From Verrucomicrobiales bacterium (GTDB taxonomy: Bacteria > Verrucomicrobiota > Verrucomicrobiia > Limisphaerales > SXQI01), in the NCBI GenBank assembly GCA_005793025.1, contig SXQI01000138.1, positions 1-23,629 of the forward strand: DNA of 23,629 nucleotides, written 5' to 3'. A program made the position numbers and the translations under genes. Below are positions 7,789-14,108 of this stretch, one piece after another. The first letter of the stretch is position 1. Each line of letters opens with the position of its first letter. The notes under the pieces were generated by a model. It worked only from the letters and a program-made list of their open reading frames with translations. It was not told the DNA's origin and searched no databases.

Positions 7789-9027
7789 TTAACTTTCGCG
7801 TATGACCTCAACCCGTAGTTCGTGAACGCGGCGATCATCTACGATTTGTGCGGTTAATTTGAGTCGACCCCAAACTACAGACTGACCAGCCGTTGGAATG
7901 GTTTCGATTTGGTGAATCAACAGCCCACCCATTGTTTCGACTTCGTCGACTAGGTCTAGGTCAGGAAACTCGCGGCGGAAATCTTCTGTTCGCATCCGAC
8001 CATTGATCCTCCATTGATCCTTAGCGATTTTCTCGAAAATAAATCCACGATCCTCTGAAGTCCGGCGAGTCCTCCCCATGATTCCTTCGAGGACGTCCTC
8101 TATGGTTACTAAGCCAGCGGTGCCTCCGAATTCGTCCAACACAATGGCAACTCCGCGGCGTTGCTTTTGTAAGCTACGCATGAGTTGGAGTAGATTCATT
8201 GTGGCAGGAACAAACGAAGGCAGTTCAATCGCCTCGGCTAGGTCGATCTGCGGATTAGTTAAAAGTGCTCGCGAATTGAGGATTCCCACGATGGTATCGG
8301 GTGTCTCATCGTAAATGGGGATTCGACTGTGGCGTAGGCGGCGAGCCGCTTCCACCATTTCCTCCTGCGTGAGTTCGTCCGATATACAGGCGAGTGTCGC
8401 TCGAGGTTTCATCACATCTTCTGCTGTCTTTCGGTCCAGAGAGATGATTTTCAGGATGGCCTGTTTTTCTGATTGTTGGAGTGCGCCCTGTTGGAACGCC
8501 ATTTCAAGTAGCTCCGCGTATTCCTCGTCACTGAGATTCGGATTAGGTTGCACCGATTTCGGGGTTGCCATCGCGATTAGCCATTCGATGGTTCTTTTAG
8601 CGAACAATAAGAATGGTTTTGTCGCTCGAAGGAGAATTTCTACAAATAATGCAACGCGCACAGCCCAGAACTCAGGGGTCCTGACGGCTAAGGTTTTGGG
8701 GGCGACCTCGCAGGCGAAAAGGATAAAAATAGATAGACCCAGCATTGGCGCAAGCAAGGCGATGCCTTCGTGGAGGGTCAGCCAAACCATGGATGCCACC
8801 ATTAACGCATTACAGAGGGTATTTCCGAATATGAGTGCAGCGAGAAGGTTCTCAGGGGTGTTCAACAATGCGACTACTCGGTGGCCCTTTATAGGATGAG
8901 TTTCAGCGAGTTGATGGGCGCGCCATTTGCCCAAGGCGAACAGAGCCGACTCTGCGAGTGCGAAGAAGAAGCTCCCCATCGCACAGATCAGTATTACAAA
9001 CGCGACCCAAGGCCACGAAATCGACAT
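7789..9027 (-). CDS. CNNM/HlyC-type membrane protein (DUF21 + CBS pair + CorC_HlyC domain)
   Basis: This is the first gene of the CNNM trio, 412 aa. DUF21 covers about residues 1-185, with FFFALAESALFALGKWR (20-36), IFGNTLCNALMV (66-77) and CEVAPKTLAVRTPEFW (106-121). The CBS pair runs about 204-325, entering through EDVMKPRATLA (203-213) and ending with AIVLDEFGGTAGLVTIED. A CorC_HlyC domain follows to the end, with WRINGRMRTEDFRREFP and VETMGGLLIHQIETIP. It is an inner-membrane protein with cytosolic CBS domains, which in this family sense adenine nucleotides or Mg2+; a role in divalent-cation efflux is inferred from relatives. The ATG at 9027 is preceded by CGGAG, unusually close for a ribosome-binding site. 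Divergent from ribonuclease D. Confidence 0.93.
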   Translation of the reverse strand: MSISWPWVAFVILICAMGSFFFALAESALFALGKWRAHQLAETHPIKGHRVVALLNTPENLLAALIFGNTLCNALMVASMVWLTLHEGIALLAPMLGLSIFILFACEVAPKTLAVRTPEFWAVRVALFVEILLRATKPFLLFAKRTIEWLIAMATPKSVQPNPNLSDEEYAELLEMAFQQGALQQSEKQAILKIISLDRKTAEDVMKPRATLACISDELTQEEMVEAARRLRHSRIPIYDETPDTIVGILNSRALLTNPQIDLAEAIELPSFVPATMNLLQLMRSLQKQRRGVAIVLDEFGGTAGLVTIEDVLEGIMGRTRRTSEDRGFIFEKIAKDQWRINGRMRTEDFRREFPDLDLVDEVETMGGLLIHQIETIPTAGQSVVWGRLKLTAQIVDDRRVHELRVEVIRES

Positions 9028-9144
9028 CTCCGATAGGATGCCTGTTGAAAGGCTCGGATGTCAAATTGCACAAAGCAAGTGCTTCAACAAACATTTCGTG
9101 ATGAAAGTATTGGCAGACGAGGCGTTTTCGGTTTTTTCTATTGT
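9028..9144. other. Divergent spacer between the CNNM operon and ribonuclease D
   Basis: These 117 bases, taking the GTG start at 9145 for ribonuclease D, must hold both promoters. On the minus strand a perfect TTGACA (9064-9059) is a possible -35 box for the CNNM operon, but no good -10 lies 16-18 bases on. A small hairpin, AAGCA-AG-TGCTT, lies within 9070-9090. An ATG at 9058 would extend ribonuclease D by 29 residues across this spacer. Confidence 0.25.
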
Positions 9145-10221
9145 GTGATCGCCAGTTTAGCATCCTTGAATGTTCTTATTGGTAGTTTGGAAGCGTCGCC
9201 TTGGATCGCGATCGATACCGAGGCCGACAGCTTGCACGCGTATCCTGAAAAAGTGTGCCTGATCCAAATCAGTCACGCAGGAGGGGATGAGTTGATCGAT
9301 CCGTTAGCTAAATTGGATCTGAATCCATTGTGGGTCGCATTGCAAAAAAGGCTACTGGTTTTTCATGGAGCGGACTACGATTTGCGTATGCTAAGGCGCG
9401 GCTATGGTTTTATTCCCAACCTAGTATTTGATACGATGATCGCGGCCCGTCTACTCGGGGAACTCCAGTTTGGGCTCAGCCATTTGGTGGAAAAATTCCT
9501 CGGTGTTCAGTTGGAAAAGGGACCACAAAAAATGAATTGGGCACTGCGACCACTTTCTGAACGGATGGAAGTTTACGCACGAAATGATACTCGCCACCTC
9601 CGAAATCTTTCCAACCTCTTAACGGATCAATTAATCGCCAAAGGTAGACTCGGCTGGCATCAGGAAACGTGCGCTAGATTGATTCGGGATTGTGCCCGAC
9701 CTGATGTGGTCGATCTAGAGGTGCATTGGCGAGTCAAGGGGACTGATCGCCTCGAAAGGCGGGCGCAGGCCATGGTTCGAGAACTTTTTTATTGGCGTGA
9801 GCAGGAAGCGATCGCGGCGAATCTACCACCATACTTTACTATGAGTCATGAATTGATGACTCGTGTTGCGGAGGCTGCAGATGCTGGAAAGGATTTCGAA
9901 TCATTGCTGCCGACACGGTATTCAAGTGCTCGTCGGAAGGGGGTTGAAAATGCGATTTCACGTGCACTAGCGTTACCTCGTTCCGGCTGGCCGATCAAAC
10001 GTTGGCAGGCAGGATCGAGTCCTAGTTTCACGGAACAACAACGGTTTGAAGAGTTGAAAGCGATTCGTGATTCGGTCGCTTCGGAGCAGGGGATTGATCC
10101 CACGTTGATCGCGAGCAAGGCGATGTTATCTCAACTCGCTCAGAAGGGAGAAGAGAGCGAGTCTGGACTTCTCCCTTGGCAGGCTGGCTTGCTCCTCGAT
10201 ACTCGTTCGAAAGGGGTCTGA
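9145..10221 (+). CDS. rnd: Ribonuclease D (DEDDy 3'-5' exoribonuclease with HRDC domain)
   Basis: This cytosolic 3'-5' exoribonuclease is expected to trim tRNA and other RNA precursors. All three exonuclease motifs are present: WIAIDTEADSLHAYPEK (Exo I, acidic D-x-E), LVFHGADYDLRMLRRG (Exo II Asp) and MEVYARNDTRHLRNL (Exo III, Y-x-x-x-D, so the DEDDy subclass). An HRDC-type nucleic-acid-binding region follows, with ELFYWREQEAIAANLPPYFT, and a second, less conserved helical part reaches the end. I chose the GTG at 9145 (358 aa) because the product then begins MIASLASLNVL, with the usual 20-odd residues before Exo I. The alternative ATG at 9058 adds 29 residues that resemble nothing in the family and would consume the divergent promoter region. 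No Shine-Dalgarno sequence precedes either start. It is convergent with the MFS gene, 25 bases away. Confidence 0.92.
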   Translation: MIASLASLNVLIGSLEASPWIAIDTEADSLHAYPEKVCLIQISHAGGDELIDPLAKLDLNPLWVALQKRLLVFHGADYDLRMLRRGYGFIPNLVFDTMIAARLLGELQFGLSHLVEKFLGVQLEKGPQKMNWALRPLSERMEVYARNDTRHLRNLSNLLTDQLIAKGRLGWHQETCARLIRDCARPDVVDLEVHWRVKGTDRLERRAQAMVRELFYWREQEAIAANLPPYFTMSHELMTRVAEAADAGKDFESLLPTRYSSARRKGVENAISRALALPRSGWPIKRWQAGSSPSFTEQQRFEELKAIRDSVASEQGIDPTLIASKAMLSQLAQKGEESESGLLPWQAGLLLDTRSKGV

Positions 10222-10246
10222 ACTTTAGAACGGCTGAGGCGAGCGT

Positions 10247-11638
10247 TCACTCATCTTCAGCGAGTTTCTCGGGAGGTTCTGGGAGACTGAACGAAAGGAT
10301 CAAACCTGCTAGATAAACCACGAGGGCTACTGTGCCGGCGGTGTATGCGAATTTAGTGAAACTGGAAGCTGCCGGCATCAACCCCTTCAACCAAGCCGAA
10401 CCTGCCACGCTGATTGTGATCCAAGCGAAGGAGGTTCCAAGAATTCTTCCCCCGACATTTGCCGCGAAGCTCTCGCCGGTCCCTCGGAGATGCATGGGAT
10501 AGACTCGAGGTAGATAATTACCCCAAAAACTGAACTGAGCCACGGTCACCATTCCGGCAAAAAATATCCCTATTTTGAGCCACCCCAAATCTGAAACTGC
10601 GGGAACAAAAAAGACAAACGGGACGATGATCAGACCTGGTATCTGAAAAGCACGGAGAAGTTTTTGCCGGCTGAGAATACGAACAGTGAGAAACGCCAAA
10701 AGAAATCGTCCCACCAGTCCACCGATTTCCTGAAAAAGTTGAACTGAAGCCACTACTTTTTCACGCTGAGGAGGAGTCAGCCCTGTCAGACTCGACAGCC
10801 CAGGAATGATTTGCGGTAAATGCTGAATCGCTCCGAAAGCAATGCCGTAGCTACAGGCGAACATTAAAGCGGTGACGACAGTTGTTTTTCGAAGTTGAGG
10901 GGAAAACAAAGCTGCGAAACTCGGGCGTTTGAGTTGGTTGGCGGCTTTTTTTTGTGCCCATGCAGGTGATTCGGGGAGAAAGGGTCGAATCAGGATTAAG
11001 GGAAGGGCAGGGAGCACCCCGCTCATCAAGGTGTAACGCCACGCATCATGAGTTCCTTGGACCGGCCAGAAGCTTTCCCGGTATGTCACCGCGAGTGCGT
11101 AAGCAACTGAAACTAACAAACCTCCTAAAGAGGAGAATGCTTGAGTGTAGCCAAGGACTTTTTCACGTTGCAAAGGGTTCGGGAATAGTTCCGCGAGCCA
11201 TGCCACTGCAGCCACGAACTCGACGCAAACACCCATAAAAACAAGGCACCTAAAGAAGAGCAACTGGTTGAGGGAAGTGCTGTAACCGGCAGCGAGAGCC
11301 GAGAATGCGTAAATAAGGATGCTCCAAGTCAACACCTTCCGTCGCCCCAAGAGGTCGGTCAGGTATCCTCCGAGGAGGCCGAAAACTCCTCCGAAAAAGG
11401 CCGGTAAAAAGAACAACATTCGGGCCCAATGAATGTATTCAGGGCTCCCCGGTTTGAACCCGCCTAGGCTTTCGATTGCAGGTTTAATGATGAGGGGGAG
11501 CATGAGTAGCTCGTAAATGTCGAATGCAAAGCCGATGGACGCGATGATGCATATCAGCCACGCAGTGCGGTCCAGTGGTCGAGCGAGGGGAACATTACTC
11601 ATAGGTTGAACTTTGAGATGATCTCTGGTTCGTTTCAA
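10247..11638 (-). CDS. Major facilitator superfamily transporter
   Basis: This 463-aa polytopic inner-membrane protein shows about twelve hydrophobic segments. The MFS signature after helix 2 is GGYLTDLLGRRKVLTW (motif A, roughly residues 84-99), and AELFPNPLQREKVLGYTQAF lies after helix 4. Its second-half counterpart is weaker (FLLAFLTVRILSRQKLLRAF). A central cytosolic loop with LPESPAWAQKKAANQLKRP is typical of sugar/organic-acid MFS porters such as the sugar porter, AAHS and sialate-transporter groups. The late segment NYLPRVYPMHLRGTGESFAANVGGRI is also characteristic of those groups. The substrate cannot be fixed. An internal ATG at 11602 (MSNVPLARPLDRTAW) is a credible alternative start, since the first 12 residues are polar and poorly typical. 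It stands alone, divergent from the protease gene and convergent with ribonuclease D. Confidence 0.9.
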   Translation of the reverse strand: MKRTRDHLKVQPMSNVPLARPLDRTAWLICIIASIGFAFDIYELLMLPLIIKPAIESLGGFKPGSPEYIHWARMLFFLPAFFGGVFGLLGGYLTDLLGRRKVLTWSILIYAFSALAAGYSTSLNQLLFFRCLVFMGVCVEFVAAVAWLAELFPNPLQREKVLGYTQAFSSLGGLLVSVAYALAVTYRESFWPVQGTHDAWRYTLMSGVLPALPLILIRPFLPESPAWAQKKAANQLKRPSFAALFSPQLRKTTVVTALMFACSYGIAFGAIQHLPQIIPGLSSLTGLTPPQREKVVASVQLFQEIGGLVGRFLLAFLTVRILSRQKLLRAFQIPGLIIVPFVFFVPAVSDLGWLKIGIFFAGMVTVAQFSFWGNYLPRVYPMHLRGTGESFAANVGGRILGTSFAWITISVAGSAWLKGLMPAASSFTKFAYTAGTVALVVYLAGLILSFSLPEPPEKLAEDE

Positions 11639-11732
11639 TCCGATAATTCAGAAAAAGCCTTGTCGTTTTTAAAATCCAATCTGACTGCAACTTGCCAACC
11701 CCCTTTACAGCTACTAGTTTAGGAAAAGTTAT
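11639..11732. promoter_or_regulatory. Divergent spacer with ribosome-binding site for the S41 protease
   Basis: The 94-base spacer separates the MFS and protease genes. AGGA at 11721-11724 lies 8 bases before the protease ATG and is one of the few convincing Shine-Dalgarno sequences in the window. TTGCCA at about 11693-11698 could be a -35 element, but the matching -10 (TAGTTT) is poor. Confidence 0.4.
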
Positions 11733-13055
11733 ATGAAGAAACGACTCCTATACATTTTCTTGATCACGGTTTTGGGGTTGAATTTGTTTGTCGGAGCGCA
11801 GATTTATTTGAGTTCTGCGCAGGCGGCAGAGAAAGAGAACGTCTATTCTCATGTAGAGCTGTTCATGCGAGTTTTGGAACGCGTCCGCCAAGATTATGTG
11901 GATGGCGCGAATCTGACCTATCAAGATCTCATTTACTCTTCGCTACGTGGAATGATTAGCACCTTGGATCCCCACAGTGAGTTCATGGAACCCGTGAAGT
12001 ACACGGACCTTAAGAACGACACTGAGGGAGCGTTCGGTGGGGTTGGAATTGTGGTCGGACTCCGCGATGGGGTTCTGACCGTTGTAGCTCCCATGGAGGA
12101 CACTCCAGCTTTCAAAGCCGGGGTGTTGACCGGGGATAAAATTGTGAAAATTGATGGCCGCGGGACCGAGAAAGCAACCATGGGAGACGCGGTAAAGCGA
12201 TTGCGTGGTGAGCCAGATTCTGAGGTGACTATCACGTTCGCACGCCCGTCATGGCCTGAGCCCAAGGACTTCAAGCTGAAACGTGCGGTGATCAAAGTGG
12301 CTACAGTGAAGGACGTGAATAACCGGGGAGAGTTTCCTCTAGGGGAGAACAAAATCGGCTACGTTCGACTCACACAATTTGGGGAACAAACCTCTGGAGA
12401 TCTGAGTGCTGCTCTTAAAAAACTGAGCAACCAAGGGATGACTGGGTTGGTTTTGGATTTACGGAATAACCCGGGCGGACTGCTCGACCAAGCAGTCAAG
12501 GTTTGCGAAATGTTCCTCCCCAGAGGTCAGTTGATTGTCTCAACTGAAGGTCGAGCCGCGCGAGTGAAGGCGGAGGAGTATCGGGCGTCAGGCCGGGATC
12601 AGTTTCCGAAAGTTCAGATTGTTATTTTGGTGAACAACGGAAGTGCATCGGCGTCTGAAATTGTTTCCGGGTGCTTGCAAGATTTGGGTCGAGCTTACGT
12701 GATGGGGGAGCAGACTTTCGGCAAAGGCTCGGTTCAGAGCATTCTGCCACTCCAAGATGGTTCAGCTCTTAGATTGACGACAGCTAAATACTATACGCCG
12801 AGCCACAAAGTGATTCATGAACACGGGATTAAACCGGACAGCATCATTCCAACCACCCAAGAAGAGGAAGAGGCACTTTATCTACGGCGTTTAACCGGAG
12901 GGATCGAGAACCTTGATGAGGCTCAACAGACCCGAGTACGAAATGTAAAAGATGTTCAATTGGATCGAGCAAACGATTTTCTGAAGGGGATGGTTATGTT
13001 TCGTGAAAGGGCGAATTCTGATGGTGGAGGGGCCGGCAAACTGGCAGCCCAATGA
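11733..13055 (+). CDS. Carboxy-terminal processing protease (S41 family, PDZ domain)
   Basis: This 440-aa protein has an uncleaved anchor or signal segment (LLYIFLITVLGLNLFVGAQI, residues 5-24). The N-terminal helical part has LRGMISTLDPHSEFM (71-85), followed by a PDZ domain (about 95-170) with FGGVGIVVGL (101-110) and GVLTGDKIVKIDG (130-142). The S41 peptidase core follows, with IGYVRLTQFGE and LVLDLRNNPGGLLDQAV (239-255). The Ser/Lys dyad is Ser306 in NNGSASASEIVSG and Lys331 in TFGKGSVQS, 25 residues apart as in CtpA. It acts in the periplasm, trimming protein C-termini or degrading misfolded envelope and peptidoglycan-related proteins. Its TGA overlaps the ATG of tsaD (ATGA, 4 bases), so the two are translationally coupled. 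Which of the CtpA/CtpB/Prc subgroups it belongs to is not settled, so no gene symbol is given. Confidence 0.95.
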   Translation: MKKRLLYIFLITVLGLNLFVGAQIYLSSAQAAEKENVYSHVELFMRVLERVRQDYVDGANLTYQDLIYSSLRGMISTLDPHSEFMEPVKYTDLKNDTEGAFGGVGIVVGLRDGVLTVVAPMEDTPAFKAGVLTGDKIVKIDGRGTEKATMGDAVKRLRGEPDSEVTITFARPSWPEPKDFKLKRAVIKVATVKDVNNRGEFPLGENKIGYVRLTQFGEQTSGDLSAALKKLSNQGMTGLVLDLRNNPGGLLDQAVKVCEMFLPRGQLIVSTEGRAARVKAEEYRASGRDQFPKVQIVILVNNGSASASEIVSGCLQDLGRAYVMGEQTFGKGSVQSILPLQDGSALRLTTAKYYTPSHKVIHEHGIKPDSIIPTTQEEEEALYLRRLTGGIENLDEAQQTRVRNVKDVQLDRANDFLKGMVMFRERANSDGGGAGKLAAQ

Positions 13056-14080
13056 CGCTACTGGCTATTGAGACTTCTTGCGACGAAACGAGTGTCGCTG
13101 TGGTGCAGGATGGAGGCGTGTTGGCGAACGTCGTGGCATCTCAGGTCAAACTTCATAAGGAATACGGTGGTGTTGTTCCGGAATTGGCGAGTCGCGAACA
13201 CCTTCGAAATATCCACGCGGTTGCTCACGAAGCCATGAGACGAGCAGGGGTGAAACCGCAGGATGTGGAATACCTCGCCTCGACCCAAGGCCCAGGATTA
13301 CCCAGCGCGTTGATGATCGGGTTTCAGGCGGCTCAAACAATGGCTTTTGTATTGGGAAAACCTTTTTACGGAATCAATCATCACGAGGCGCATTTGTATT
13401 CTCCTTGGATCAAAGGGACCCCTCCACGCGCTTGCTTTGAGGAATTCAGACCTTCGGTTTCGTTGATTGTGAGTGGAGGACACACGATTTTGGCCCACGT
13501 CCGCGCTGAGCAGGAGCATGTTGTCCTTGGTTCCACGGTCGATGACGCCGCAGGGGAATGTTTTGACAAGATCGCGAAACTAATCGGGCTGCCGTATCCG
13601 GGAGGGCCTTGCTTGGATCGGCTCGCTGCCAATGGAAATTCTTCCGCTCATCTGTTTCCTAGGCCACTCATGCAGGTTGCGAGTGATGATTTTAGTTTCA
13701 GCGGCTTGAAAACGGCGGTTCGGTATTTTTTACGCGATCATCCTGATGTGCTCGAGTCCGCCTCGGGGATTCGGGATTTATGTGCGAGCGCGCAAGCTGC
13801 AATTGTCGATGTATTGGTGACAAAAACATTACGTGCGGCTAGGCGACTGGGAGTTGGATGCGTCACTGCCTCTGGCGGAGTCACCTGTAACCGGCTTTTA
13901 CGAACGAAATTAGAGAACGAATGTTGCGAGCATGGGTTGGAGCTTCGCTTGGCGAATCAGGAGTATTGCACGGATAACGCGGGCATGGTGGGGATTCTCG
14001 CCGAACGCAAAATCTTGCGAAACGTACCTGCGACTGAACTGAGTGTTGAAATCAATCCCTATTGGGCTCTGGATGATTAG
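13052..14080 (+). CDS. tsaD: tRNA N6-adenosine threonylcarbamoyltransferase TsaD
   Basis: This 342-aa cytosolic enzyme transfers the threonylcarbamoyl group from TC-AMP to A37 of ANN-decoding tRNAs (t6A), working with TsaB and TsaE. The ASKHA-fold N-terminus is LLAIETSCDETSVAVVQ (3-19). Next come VVPELASREHLRNI (41-54) and STQGPGLPSALMIG (77-90). The metal-binding H-x-x-x-H is NHHEAH (His110 and His114), followed by SLIVSGGHT and VDDAAGECFDKIAKLIGLPYPGGP (its last motif being the PGGP loop). GLKTAVRYFL and VTASGGVTCNRLLR complete the signature, and YCTDNAGMVG carries the C-terminal Asp. Length is normal. It overlaps the S41 protease gene by four bases and is convergent with uvrA, 28 bases away. 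tsaB and tsaE are not in this window. Confidence 0.98.
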   Translation: MTLLAIETSCDETSVAVVQDGGVLANVVASQVKLHKEYGGVVPELASREHLRNIHAVAHEAMRRAGVKPQDVEYLASTQGPGLPSALMIGFQAAQTMAFVLGKPFYGINHHEAHLYSPWIKGTPPRACFEEFRPSVSLIVSGGHTILAHVRAEQEHVVLGSTVDDAAGECFDKIAKLIGLPYPGGPCLDRLAANGNSSAHLFPRPLMQVASDDFSFSGLKTAVRYFLRDHPDVLESASGIRDLCASAQAAIVDVLVTKTLRAARRLGVGCVTASGGVTCNRLLRTKLENECCEHGLELRLANQEYCTDNAGMVGILAERKILRNVPATELSVEINPYWALDD

Positions 14081-14108
14081 AGAGTAGGCGAGAAGTGGGC
14101 CAGTTGAT

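Noticed and set aside
8315..8899. A 194-residue plus-strand open frame opposite the first CNNM gene
   Set aside because: It is antisense to a well-conserved DUF21/CBS gene and its translation is rich in Ser/Arg with no family features.
5461..9027. Haemolysin or toxin operon
   Set aside because: The 'hemolysin C' label is historical. The domains (DUF21, CBS, CorC_HlyC) belong to cation-transport proteins, and there is no toxin or secretion gene nearby.
1603..11716. Shared AGCTACTAG upstream of the binding-protein gene (about 1601) and the protease gene (about 11710) as a common promoter element
   Set aside because: The distance to any candidate -35 differs (23 versus 14 bases) and a 9-base match between two places in 23 kb carries little weight.
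11933..12352. A 139-residue minus-strand open frame inside the S41 protease gene
   Set aside because: It covers the conserved PDZ-coding region in reverse and shows no domain character.
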